From Rhizophagus irregularis (taxonomy: Eukaryota > Glomeromycota > Glomeromycetes > Glomerales > Glomeraceae): 64,000 bases of DNA. The DNA is taken from the NCBI RefSeq assembly GCF_026210795.1, contig NC_089449.1, forward strand, positions 3,038,001 to 3,102,000, given 5' to 3'. Shown piece by piece: positions 34,863-47,056 of this stretch (its first letter is position 1; every line of letters begins with the position of its first letter). The notes below the pieces were generated by a model. That model searched no databases and had not been told where the DNA came from. It saw only the letters and a program-made list of their open reading frames with translations. The position numbers were made by a program, and so were the translations under genes.

Positions 34863-35613
34863 TTATATGCTTATGACGATGACTTTTTTGGCGTTTGCTT
34901 CGACATACACAATGTATTCATTAATTCGTTAAAAAAGATTTTCGTGGCTATTACTATTTCCCATATATTGGAGAAAACAAAACAATGCGGCGTTCGAAAG
35001 ATAATACTCCACACACTCAGGTTTATTAAAGCCATCAAAATATTCATCGGGTATGATATGATTGATAATGAGTCGTTCTCAGTCATTATTATCTGCAAAT
35101 AAATTTGAAACTTTGAAAGAAAAGATTTTCACAATATGTTTGGCGGTTATTTCCTATAAAACAAAGACTTTTGAAACCAAACCGCCACAAGGATCTGCAG
35201 AATACTGTAGCACAACAATCCAAAATTACCTTTCCATAAATGATTTTCCGAAAACATATTGTGCCCGTTTCTTTTTGATCGTCTTAATTAGTTCCCAATT
35301 CATTTACATTGTTTTGTCTCAATTATTTGAAGGAAAAAAAAAAAAAAAAAGATTTTCAACAGGTGCCTTTTATGTACATTCTTCTTTAACAACAACAATC
35401 TCCGCGGGAAAAATTTCGTCATTATGAAGTACGAATATGAAATAAAACAAAAAACGATGCAGGATTACCCGCACGTGTTAATACTGCACATATAGCATTC
35501 ACAATTATAACTAATTGTTTACATTTTACATATCCCGATTGAAATGTGAACCTCTCGTAATCTATGATATCATAAACAGGTTGATTTTCATCATATTTTA
35601 TGTTTGGTTCCAT
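34863..35613 (-). pseudogene. Dead gene of unknown family with several in-frame nonsense codons
   Basis: On the minus strand an ATG at 35613 opens MEPNIKYDENQPVYDIIDYE and VKCKQLVIIVNAICAVLTRA. A frameshift near 35440 leads to HNDEIFPAEIVVVKEECT, and after a run of 16 T residues (minus strand) the frame continues MNWELIKTIKKKRAQYVFGK, VVLQYSADPCGGLVSKVFVL, EITAKHIVKIFSFKVSNLFA, RLIINHIIPDEYFDGFNKPE, YLSNAALFCFLQYMGNSNS and RINEYIVYVEANAKKVIVIS, ending at 34863. From 35226 on it is one frame broken only by stops (35226-35228, 35154-35156, 35079-35081, 34929-34931). Each stop could come from CAA, CAG or CGA by one C-to-T change. I do not recognise the protein, about 260 residues originally. Confidence 0.65.
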
Positions 35614-36854
35614 GAGCTATGTTAAAAGATTCATTTAAAATATTTTAAATATGCACTCTAATAGAAATATAACAAAGAAAATTTTCACATATGGTATGTC
35701 CATTAGTGGCTCGGATTTTGTGATTTTGTGCGAGTCACAAGCAACAATCATGTGATGGCTTTTAAATATAGGATTTCTGTTTTAAAAAAAATGAAACAAA
35801 TTTAAAACGACAAAAATTATTAATATAATTATGAACATACTTTCTTTGTTGATAAATGATAATAGATTAAAAGATAAGATTTAAAGAAAACAAAATAAAA
35901 AAAAAAAATTGCTGCGCTGTACATGTTTGTCAAAAAAGAATTCTGACTCTGTACATAGCTGCGGTTGAGTTGATTTAACAAAAATGATAATATGCTACAA
36001 ATACAAAACTAAAGAAAAAGGACCGAATTTTTAATATCTCGTAAAGTGAATAATATTATAATATCATTCGGGTGTTTCGGACCGAATTTGGTCCGAGTTC
36101 CGAGTTCCGACAGAAATAAACCAGTATTTTTTTAATTCAAGTAGGAATATTCAAGTAATAACAACGTGGTTGAAAAGAATATTCGAGAGTCAGAAATATT
36201 GCCAAGTCGGAAATTTTTTCCGAAAAAAAAAAAATACCTGTTTACTAAAAATACTAGCGAGTCAAAAGATAAAAATATATATATATATATATTATAAAGA
36301 ACATAAATAATGTACACTATAATTATATGCGTAATATACAGCATATACAATAGTAAATCAATTTTAAAGAAAACTCCTTTATAGGATGAATTCAAATAAT
36401 AATAACAATAATAATAATAATAAATGATTTTTTTTACTATTGAGACAATAAAAGGAAACAAATTATTGCAAGGTTCAAGAAAAGAAGAAAAATGCTTGTA
36501 TCCTCTAAAAATGATCTAAAAATATAAAGTAGACTACAAGTTAAACTGTAATAAATAATTAATTACTAAAAAAGCTATTCAATAATTCAAACAATGAAAA
36601 TTCTTTTCTCATTTACAATTATATTGCTAAAAAAAACAACAATACACAATTTTTTTTTTCTTTTACAATAATTTTCAGTTTACATAAAATTGGGCATTAA
36701 TTGTTTATTTTAAATAAATAATATAAATAAATTTTTGTGTAACCCTTTCTTGTATATAAAGTCTGAAAGTTTGCTTCCTAGTCACTCAACATCTTCCTTC
36801 AAAATATTTCATTTTTTTTTATAAAAAAAATAAAATAAACGAAATTTAATAAAA
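35614..36854. other. Intergenic DNA and promoter of the second RGRK gene
   Basis: No gene. It contains a TTA/TAA microsatellite (36400-36425) and a TA run (36277-36292). A TATA-like TATATAAA at 36753-36760, about 95 bp before the ATG at 36855, is the best promoter candidate, with a pyrimidine-rich stretch after it. Confidence 0.4.
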
Positions 36855-37445
36855 ATGAGTCCACCAAATTCTTTTGATGAAAAGCCCGTCGTTGTAAAAT
36901 CAAAACGAGGACGAAAAGCACTTGCTGTTAGCGAAGGACATATAGATGTTACAGGAAGGACACACATAATGACTGTTCGTAGAACAAATCCTCCTACTCC
37001 AAAAAAGAAAACTACAACCCCAAAAGCAATAAAACAAAACAATACTTATTGTAGACGATGTGAACAAAATGACGAATATATCGATGTTCTTAACGACCGA
37101 ATCGGCAAATTAGAAAACTTGGTAGAAAAATTAACAAACACAACGAAAAACAATTGTATCAACAACAACAATATTACACAACAACAACCTCAACCGATAA
37201 TCGCTCCAAATTTCTCTGCTATGGGAACGGAAGATCTTTTAAATTTGTCAAGTCAAATTAACGTTGTACTGCTCGAAAGATTTGACATTCAAAATCAATT
37301 ACAATTACAAACTTCGATGATAAACCCAATAACTCCAATAACTCCAATAACTCCGATAAATTTAACCCCACCTGTAAGCCCGTTTACAACTTGCGAAGCC
37401 ACTGAAATAACGGAGTGGAGTTATCCGCCATTTAACCAATATTAA
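36855..37445 (+). CDS. RGRK-motif/coiled-coil protein, paralog 2
   Basis: A single-exon gene of 196 residues. It shares with paralog 1 the start MSPP, the basic motif SKRGRKA (about residues 16-22), HIDVTGRTHIMTVRR (about 29-43), a Lys/Thr/Pro-rich linker, a Cys pair (CRRC) and the coiled coil NDEYIDVLNDRIGKLENLV. It then has an Asn/Gln-rich stretch, a region LLNLSSQINVVLLER comparable to LLRLSDTVGQVLYNN of paralog 1, and a short ITP repeat (ITPITPITPI). Both end in a Trp-containing acidic tail (TEW or TELW). A nuclear regulatory role is possible from the basic motif and coiled coil, but is not shown. It lies 13.4 kb downstream of paralog 1 in the same orientation, with no intact gene between them. 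Confidence 0.8.
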   Translation: MSPPNSFDEKPVVVKSKRGRKALAVSEGHIDVTGRTHIMTVRRTNPPTPKKKTTTPKAIKQNNTYCRRCEQNDEYIDVLNDRIGKLENLVEKLTNTTKNNCINNNNITQQQPQPIIAPNFSAMGTEDLLNLSSQINVVLLERFDIQNQLQLQTSMINPITPITPITPINLTPPVSPFTTCEATEITEWSYPPFNQY

Positions 37446-40400
37446 TTTAAATACGATTTAATACGAAATTATCATATTATAAATTTTTTTTTTTTATCGA
37501 AATACTTACTATTATTATTTTACGAATTTTTTGTATAAACAAAAAATATTAAACTTAAAACGATTCCTGTAAATATCGAATTATTATTAGAGTTTTCGTT
37601 TCACTCACTCGCATTTTTTCATTCATATCATTTTTCATTCTAAGATATTCATATGTAGTATAGAACTAAGATTGGCAAAATCTGAATAAAAAAAACAAAA
37701 AAAAAAATTTTTTTTTATTTATTACTTTAAAAAAATTTTATATACATTAATAATTGAGAAATATTTTTTCATGTAATATGATGTACTACTATACTTATTA
37801 TATACTGTACACAATTTATTCGGTATATCAATGGGCGGGAAAAATATATTCTGGATTATTAATTATATGTAAACAATAATGTGTTACATATTTTTATTTT
37901 ATTTTATTTTATATTATTTTTATTATAGATTATAGATACCATAAACATCATACCACTAATATTTATTATTAAATAATTGTTTCATATTTTTGTAATAGAA
38001 ATATTATTTAATTTTATTGTGTATCCAGTGATAAGAAGCTTTAAAAGCAGCGATCATAAAAAATGTCAATTATTACTTAATTTGTACAATAACTATTAGA
38101 ATAAAAGTTTGATATTGGAGTAACATTTTTTTCTTTTTCTCATCCTTTAAAGGTAAGGTATTTTATTAACGTCATTAAAGAAGGGAGTAATTTTTACAAC
38201 CGCTTTTAAAGCAATAAAATAACCAATGAAATATTTAAATGCTGTCATAAAGCATTAAAAAAATATTACATACTATGTAATATTTTTATTATTATATATA
38301 TGATATATGAATGCATCCATCATACACGCATTATTTCAACGTGTATGCATATGCAATAATACCAGGTAATAGAAGAAACGATTCACAAAATGAATAAAAT
38401 GAATTCATGTTTATTTTTAGTGGGCGTGATTTTATTATTATTTCATAAGAAAGATAATAATTAGATAGTTGATTCCTTTCTATAAATAATGTTAATACAA
38501 AAAATCTCCTGATTTTCTCGCGAATTTCCTATTTATAATCAGCGTTTACCCAAATATAGATCAATCGGAATAAGTTCACCTAAAAATCATTGAACAACTT
38601 CCCTTGGAAGTGGCCAGTATTTTTAATTGTAACCTTGTTCATTTTAATTCCCTTTTTTTTTCTGTTTAAACTTTTTTTTTTTGATGCAACATATGCGGCT
38701 GAAAATTTTGTAACACACGCTCATTTTCTTTTTTGTCGTAAAACAATAAAACAATGAAAGGCCAGTAAACGTTATTGATAATTAATGTAAAGTTTGAGAC
38801 TGAAATAAGGTTCTGAAAAGAAATGCTACCCTTATAAACAATTACGTGAATTTTTACTAATTAGGAATTAGGAAACATAATTTTTTTTTTTTTCTCAAAA
38901 GTTTTCCGCCATTTTCTTCTATGTATAGTAAGATTCATTTTTAGACCAATTATTTCATTACACATGCTAGAAAATAAAATATTATTATTCCCTCTCATGA
39001 AAAAAAGTGATACGAATTATAATTTCCAAATTTATAAAACACATAGAAATTCGATTTTTTGTAATTTTTGTAAAATTGTCAAACCCAGTCCCAGATTACG
39101 TATGTAAAAATCATTGTTACAACAAATAAAGGGTTTGTGTAACCATCCAGCATAAAATTTATTGGGTTTCACATCGGATTTGCTTTGCTTAACATTCCCA
39201 ATTGAAAAACTTCATTGACCAAATTGGTGAATCATATTATATTGTTAAAAAAAAATTTTTTTCCAAGTACCCGAACAAAAAAAGTAAAAGAAGATGATTC
39301 CTTTATTGATATGTAAAAGAACTTCCAGAAATGTGTCACTGTAACATTTTTTTTTCCTCCTTAATATGATTCGTTCTATTGAATTGACAAGGAAATTCTG
39401 CAGTTACGTATTAATTTTTTTGTTATCTTATGCTGCGTAACTAAATGTTATATATAAAAGTTATACAAAGAATTCTTTGTTATTATAATAATCAAATGAT
39501 TCGTTCATTTAATATATCAAAAAAAAAAAATATGTGGATATCTATTTAAAAATATTTTTTTATATTATGTTTGAAATTGTTCGGAGTTTTATTCATCTTT
39601 TCTCTTTTAGTAAAAGAAGTAAACAATCAGAATTTTTTATTTTTATTTTTTATTTTGTACATTAATTGTTCAGTTAATTTAATTGCAAAGGAATCAATTA
39701 TACCCGATTATACCCAAATTTGCAAAAAAAGATTTTCTTTGTGTTAAATGAAACATTTTTCCTTTTGAAAATTATGACGTAGAATTTACTAGAAAAACTA
39801 AAAACATTTTCTAGAACGCGAAAATCATTGTCAAATAGATGCAATTTTCATATGTTACGTAAACCAAACAAACAATCATTGTATTCATTTCATGTGAATA
39901 TAAATAATGCAAAAAGTACGATAATTTTTTTTTTTTTTTTTTTTACAAATACATCATTGTTTAATGCCACACATTGTCATCAAAGATGGGCGGGAACCTC
40001 GAATGAAAAAAATGAGTCATTGTGTTTCTTGTCTTTTCGCTAGATTCCAAGTTTAAATGGTCTAAATACACTGTCCATTCATACAAATTCATGTGGTGTA
40101 AGGTAAACACAATTATATGCATATGCAAATGGTTTGAAAAAAACACATATGGCCCTTTATTGAAAATATTTTGATACAAAGAGGCTGAAGAAATTATTTT
40201 CTTTCAATAAAACTTGTTTCATTAGTCAACGTATGAAGTAATGATGATGGCATTATCTTACGAATTCACCATGGATGTGCGTAGAAATAAATAAATATAT
40301 ATATATATATACAGTAAATATATCTATATATAATATATATATATAATGTATATATATATAATGTATATATATATACTTTTTCATTGTTATTTTCTTTTTT

Positions 40401-43400
40401 CGTGAAAATTATTGTAAATTCCCTCAAATTTATTTGTAAAAAAGGCTTAACTCTTGGCATATATACATTATTTTTAAAATATAGTTTGGTTAGTTCATTA
40501 GTTCATTGTTGGTTGCCCATTTGTTACATAAATTAATATATTAGGAAGATGATCGTTATATCGCATCCCCCAATTAAAATTAATAACGTAATTTAAGCAA
40601 TCCCTCCTTCTAAGTGGATAGTTGCATCATTACGTCATATACTTACAAGGGTTAAGATGTTCCATATTTGCATTTGTGTATGCGGTAGAACTTAGATGAA
40701 ACCCTTATTGGGAAGATTGAAAGGTAAATGTTCTTATGGGGACACCAATTAAACATAACCTTAGTCAATTTTAATCCGATCCCGGTGAAATGATTTATGG
40801 CCAATCGTAATTCCATATGGGTAGGAATCGATTTTTTATTTATTAAATTCGGAGTAACTATAAATATTTACTTCGGTAATTTTTTTTGTGCATCGGCTGA
40901 TCAATTTTTCTGCTTGGACTTGTTTAACCGAATTGATTTGCCATAAAAAAAAATATATAAAAAAAAACAAACATCGGAAAAAATAATTTAATGTGAAAAG
41001 CAAAAAAGATGAAATTTCATTAATGCATTTAATAATCTTTCTGAAACAAAATAAAAATTCTCAACCGGAGCGTAAACAAACAACGGAATTTCCCGAACGA
41101 ATACCGGATGGTTTTTAATTAATTTCACTAATCTTTATATTACATTCATAATTTCAAATATGATCGATAATTTTGTTCTTTGTTTAAAGAAAATATTGAG
41201 ATAACTTGATTAAGTAACTAAACAATGAATTTAATGAAATAAAAATCAAATGATTCGGCCGAATTAATAATTAATTAATGTAAAGTGGGCGGTGATCTAT
41301 TTGATCACAAAAAAAAAAAAGATAACATAAAATAAAACAAAATAAATGTAAAACTATTTAAGGAGAAAAATTAATCATTTATTTACATAATGTTTATTAA
41401 AATGTAAAAAAATATTTTGATTAAGATATTTTTGATATTTTATAATAATGTTTTCGCGTTTGATAACGCGCGAAAATCATGATATAATAAAATACATCAT
41501 TATAATACGTAAATATAAAAAGGTAGAGTAATTGTTAACAAATATTTAGAAAAAATAGAAAAATAATAATAAAATTGTTGTACCAATTAATTGAAATTTT
41601 TCGGGTTATGCTCAATATTCGATTTATTATTGGTTCGATCATTTTATACATATATATATATATTTTCAAATAGGTTTAGGTTAAATAGGTTCAAATTTTT
41701 TAATATAATTATTTAAGCGCTAACCATATTTTGACTAATTCCTGCATAAGTGCATTTTTCTGCGGATTTTTAAAATCACGTGACAATACAGGCGGGCGTT
41801 CTATATAGGGCTATTTAAAGACTTATTAGTATTATTCGTGGGAATAAAATTTTCTCGTGATTAACAATATAAGATAATTTCTTTATTATTGTACTATAAG
41901 AGCTATAAAAGCTTTAAAATAACCAAAATACAAAGAAACTTAAATGTATCATGATATCATAAAAATTTTTCTTTCTTTCCAAATAATTGAGGATCATATT
42001 ATATTTTTTCCCAACAGTAATTACATATGAAGTTTTGGGCGTAAATTTCTAAATGTGACTGATAGCCGAACATTATCTATACTTCATAGATGCACTTTAT
42101 TGATTTGATTACGTAGGATAATATTATAATTTTAATAATTGGATCAAATAAATAAATCAAAATACGTTCTTATTTTATCGCTTTTATAAGGGCAATAACG
42201 AACTTTTTTAATATATTTGAAACGTTGATTAAATAACCTTTTAATGAGATAATAGAATTCTTTTTGATTTTCTCATGTTATAAAAAGAATGTAAATAAAT
42301 ATATAATCATATAAATATATTATCTATTTAGATCAAAGAAAATCTGGTTTTTTTTTTACCCGAATATATTAAAAGTGGCGTGCTAAATTAATATATTATA
42401 AATACTGGTCAAAATAACGCGCCGTTATTTGTTCATTCCTAAAAAATATTAGATCAAAAATGAAAAAAGGGTCTAACTTCATTTATAATATTTATTGAAT
42501 CTTATCATCTTATCAGTTAGTTATCAGGAATTCTTTATTGGAAATGATTGTTTAAATGACTTCTTAAATAATATCTCCTTTGTGTTTGAAACACTTATTT
42601 TGCTTATTTTACATCTAAATACAGGAATTTATTGAGCAATGATAAGTAAAGTTTTATATTACTTGCGTTTGAACAATGTATTATGTACTGCAAAAAAAGA
42701 ATTATAATATATAAACTAATCATATTGTAGAACAGTAACAAATTTTTATATAATTTATTGAGTGGTCGATCCATTCAGAATGTACCATTTTTATTTTATA
42801 TTTCTTATTAGAATTATTATTATTATATTGAAATTTTTTTTTTTATTTATTTATTTGACGGAAATTCCGTGGAAAACTTAAAAAAGAAATGTGGTTAGCC
42901 CGGGATAGCCGATATGTACATAATTGTTCTTCAGTAAATGCATGCACATTATTATGGGGCGGTAATAATCTTCCGAATAATAAATAATTAGCTCATAACT
43001 TTTAAACAACTACTACGGTTTATATTACGCGTACCTTTTAATTAATAAGCATATTATAATCACAAGATAATTTCTTTAAATATATGAGAACTTTTTATTA
43101 TAGAAATTTCATTGACATAATAACCGCGAATCAATAATGTATGATGTAATATTTAAGTTAAACCATATCAAGTAAAGCACTTGTATCACTTTGAAAAATT
43201 TATAATTTAGCTTGGCGTTAGGCTTGGCTCCTTAATCACGTGACTAAAGGATTTACCAGTTACAGAAAAATAAAATATATATGCTAAAAAATTAAAATAA
43301 CGAGGTTAATTTTTATTCGTTTTTTAGCCGAATTAAATTAATCTCCTGATCTCCTGAACACCAGTTTAATTTTTGTTGTTATTTTTAGAGTGTGGACAAT

Positions 43401-44818
43401 AAAAATAGATATGATGTAATGCGCCGATCAAAATTTCTAATAATATGCATACAAATAGGAGAATTTTCTATTAGCCAATCATGTGTACATCAAAGTACGT
43501 GCATACAGTACAAAGAATCCCTACTTTGAGATACACTATTTTTTTTCATTTAGTTTTTCCAAATTTTGATGGTTCATTTGTTGCACAAATTAATAAAACT
43601 ATGATAATTAATAACGCGTCGCGAAAGAAATTATGTTACATATTATTATTGGGCGGGTAAAAATATCATTCAAAGCCTCATAAAAAGAAAGTTCTGTTCA
43701 ATTGGATAGGTTTATCTAACCATTAGCTAATATTAATGAGGTTAGATTTTTAGTTTAGGATAAGGAGCTATTGATGAGAGGAAATCCCTATTTATCGTCT
43801 TTATATGTCGAACTGGTGATAAATAAAAAAAAAAAATATCGTAATAAGTACAACATTCGTTTATATGACAGTATGACTAAATATTATAAAATTTTATCAT
43901 TAATTTTTACCATTATTATTTCATTTTACAATGCATTGCTGAATTAATAATAATTAACAATTAAAGAACAAAGTGGAATTTATTTTAATATTTAATATTG
44001 TAATTATTGTAATCTAAAAACAAAGGGTCATTCTCAAACCCACGTGATCTATATAATTTGTCACCCGGGTCACACCCTCCACTTCTTCAAGTATTATGGG
44101 CGAATTTTCTTTGCAAAATCACTATTTGTCACATAAGATTTGTCACATGGTTAATTTCTTAATGCCGGTCGAATGGCTGATGTTAGATGTCGGCCAGTAA
44201 TCACGTGATTAGTTTATCACTTTGCTGTGTGATCATTGAATTTCATTTTTTTTACCTTTGATGTTATTAGATTAAAATACAATCAATTATAAATATTCTT
44301 TTTTACATCAATAATAATAATAAATATTATCGGTTATTAAGAAGAATCTGTATTTTTATGCAGGATGCGGGCAGTGATTTAAATTGGATTCACGCAGTAG
44401 GCGCAGCGTACATTACTTTTATTTCCCGCGTATTTCGTTGAAAATATTAGGTGGCATTTTTCTTAGTATCGCCTATCATTATTTTAATCTAATATATAAA
44501 GCGCATATGAAATTAGTAGGTTGCGCATATGAATTTTATTAATGATATGCGCTTTGCGCGTATAAGAATTTTTTGAATTTATAATAACACTGGATGCGGC
44601 ATCCAATATTAGTCTAGAACTGAACAGCCAATGATAATATTTAGATAAAAATCTACAATGTTCAAACTGTATATAAACATATCAACACACTATACTGACG
44701 AAAATTTTCTACGCTTTCAATCCAACCTAATTTCTAATTTGGTATTTCTTCGTTCTTTAATAATTAGAATATTACATTTATATATTACTAATCACATAAT
44801 AGTATTGCATAAAAATAA
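37446..44818. other. Long gene-poor AT-rich region
   Basis: More than 7 kb without a supportable gene. Frames at 39828-40043, 39961-40179 and 40266-40460 give low-complexity or unrelated translations. A TA-rich microsatellite lies at 40291-40375. Near 44498-44555 an 11-bp inverted repeat (AAAGCGCATAT/ATATGCGCTTT) surrounds TTGCGCATATG. The G+C-richer patch at 44360-44600 differs from its surroundings but codes for nothing I can see. Confidence 0.4.
44498..44555. repeat. Inverted repeat AAAGCGCATAT with nested GCGCATATG
   Basis: Perfect 11-bp arms at 44498-44508 and 44545-44555, with a third GCGCATATG at about 44523-44531 between them. It could form a hairpin of DNA or RNA, or be paired protein sites. 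No neighbouring gene gives a context. Confidence 0.4.
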
Positions 44819-45104
44819 ATGGATAAGATACTAGAAAATGCATATAAGAAATATCAAAGTAGAACTTTAAGAATAAAACTAATCTGAATTAAAAATATAA
44901 CATAAAAGAGAAGAATTATAAATGAAGAAAGAGAGACAACACCAGAATATAATGAAATAATACAATTATATACGCTAACAACAATGCAAGAATATAAAGA
45001 AATAATGAATATAATGAAAGAAAATAATTACATAAACTGGGGAAATTGTCGAGCAGTAACACTATAAAATAAAAAGAAAATATTCGGAACTATATGGCTA
45101 AATA
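44819..45104 (+). pseudogene. Short decayed coding fragment
   Basis: Starts MDKILENAYKKYQSRTLRIK at 44819, meets stops, then reads in another frame YNEIIQLYTLTTMQEYKEIM and NYINWGNCRAVTL before more stops and KKIFGTIW. The amino-acid mix is protein-like but I cannot name the family. A short leader with a pyrimidine-rich patch precedes it. Confidence 0.35.
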
Positions 45105-45384
45105 AATGATAATTTTAAAAAATAATATTTATTATAAATAAATATTAAAGATTTTAATAATTATTAAACTTGATTTTTATTTTGACAAAAATGCGCCCGT
45201 AATTTTGTCATCCATGAAAAACAACTTATAGTCTTATAATCGCTATTCCCTCTTTATAATATTTTCCTTTTCCTTTTCCCTTATTGTCTTTTAACACCCA
45301 ACTCTCATTAAGTGATTTTTCATATAACTGTATTATTGAAAACAACTTGATAAATACATATTTAAAATTTTAATCTTAACATAG

Positions 45385-45485
45385 CCCTATAAAAATTTTT
45401 TCAGAAAAATAATCACGTGCCTGAGTTTGTTCGGAATGAAAACTAGAAAAATGATCGGAGTTTTTTTCTAGAATTTTTTTTATAG
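45385..45485. mobile_element. Short palindromic MITE, copy D
   Basis: It starts CCCTATAAAAATTTTTTC, contains AATAATCACGTGCCTGAG and GAAAACTAGAAAAATGATC, and ends TTTTTTTTATAG. Related to copies A, B and C but more diverged. Confidence 0.6.
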
Positions 45486-45584
45486 TAGGTAAACAAGATG
45501 TATACATTACAATGAAAACTTAATTTATGGTTTGAAATTATAACTTATTTTGTAAAAGTTTGAAACATAAAAATTGAATATTCC

Positions 45585-46289
45585 TTAGTTAAATAAATAG
45601 TTGCCTAAATATTGTGATAAATAGAATTTAAGATTCTCTTGTTGATCGGATGTGAAAACTAATTGTTTCTGTTCCATATTTGGTTCAATTTCGATACCGT
45701 AAAATTTCTTGTTGAGATAATTGGAAGAAGCAATTTCACATGATATTTGATAAATTTGATTATTATTTTGTTGTTGGTAATAAAAAATATATTCATTCGC
45801 TTTAGATTGCATTGAATTATTTAATAATTGTAGAGAAACTTTTTCACATTTTATGTGATAATTTAAAAAATCGTTATATGGTCGATAAAAAAATTTATTA
45901 CAGTGAACAGCACGTTGTGCTTTATCTTGAGAGTATATAGTTTGAGAAATTTGTTGTTGTGGTTGCATTAACGTGATTGGGTCATATTGGCATGGATAAT
46001 GCAAAGAAGCCATATCATTAGCATTTGCGCTTGAAGCCTGTTGAGGATATGAATTTGTAAGAATAGAGAACAAATGATGGCCAGGCGCTTTAAAGTTTAA
46101 GTCATTGTATTGTTGGTTTGTTAAATGTGACATCGAATCCACGTAATTAGCTTTTCGATTTGAAATAGCTGATATATGTTCAGAATGTGATTGTGATTGA
46201 GATAAGATGATATTTTCCTCTTGTAATTTGTAAGGTATGGAAATAAAAGAACTTTCCGAGTCGTCAGATTTTTGACGTGTTTTGTTCAT
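45585..46289 (-). CDS. Hypothetical protein, 234 residues
   Basis: An intact single-exon minus-strand frame. The first half is polar and Ser/Gln/Asn-rich, as in disordered regions, with SQSQSHSEH near residue 31. The second half looks folded, with VHCNKFFYRPYNDFLNYHIK (about 129-148), CEKVSLQLL, EYIFYYQQQ and CEIASSNYLNKKFYGIEI. The strand pattern and spaced Cys, Tyr and Phe residues suggest a small globular domain that I do not recognise. The ATG at 46289 follows an AT-rich leader. A complete frame of this length is unlikely by chance in such AT-rich DNA, so I believe it is a gene, without known function. Confidence 0.65.
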   Translation of the reverse strand: MNKTRQKSDDSESSFISIPYKLQEENIILSQSQSHSEHISAISNRKANYVDSMSHLTNQQYNDLNFKAPGHHLFSILTNSYPQQASSANANDMASLHYPCQYDPITLMQPQQQISQTIYSQDKAQRAVHCNKFFYRPYNDFLNYHIKCEKVSLQLLNNSMQSKANEYIFYYQQQNNNQIYQISCEIASSNYLNKKFYGIEIEPNMEQKQLVFTSDQQENLKFYLSQYLGNYLFN

Positions 46290-47056
46290 ATCTAAGTTAA
46301 ATTTTTAGGTAGCTGCTAGAATTTGCTGTTTATTTATATTTTTTAAAATCAAGAAATGATGTATGCATGATAGTATTTTGAATATTTAAGTAAACTACAG
46401 TATATATTCGCGTAACCATTCATTACCGGTTTCGAATTATTGCAGTAACAATGTTGATTTTTATGTTGCAAATCAATACCCAAGAATACATATTTTATAT
46501 TGAAACCCTGCATATAATAATTATTATAATCATGGAAATTTTTTATACCAGAATCTTTTTATCTAAAAAAATAAATGATTAAAGTTATACTATATATGTA
46601 AGTAATCGAAAAAAATCTAATTTTATTACACAAAGTGTGCATTTAAATCTTTGTAAATTATTTTTATATGTATTTAAGGAATATCTTTAAGCATTGAATT
46701 TCTTAATTCACAAACAAAAATCGTTTAAAAATGCGATTCATATTTGTAATGCAAAAACTAACATTATTACTGCGAAAATCAACATAGTAACTAACTGGTT
46801 TAATTATAGCGAATGTAGCGTAACCAATCATCAATCAGAATTATTATTTGGGATCAGAGTCTGCGGATATTCTTCATCCGTTTATCCGTTAATTTCATAC
46901 GAATATCTATTACATATTCGATATATTGTTATAATGGATTAAAAGCATTTAATTAATATGACTAAACTAACTACTCTTTAAGTAAAACTGGTTACTGGTG
47001 TTTGGATAGCCATTTCTAATCATCCCATTCAAAGAATTTAGAAGTGGAACCGATTA
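46290..47056. other. Intergenic DNA
   Basis: No gene is supported; the frame at 46694-46942 is not convincing. The last nine bases (47048-47056, AACCGATTA) are the left target duplication of the next element. Confidence 0.35.

Noticed and set aside
35062-35427. 121-codon plus-strand frame
   Set aside because: Antisense of the pseudogene at 34863-35613, whose minus-strand translation is much more protein-like.
36132-36461. 109-codon Tyr/Ile-rich minus-strand frame
   Set aside because: Translation of a TAA/TA microsatellite; no real coding signal.
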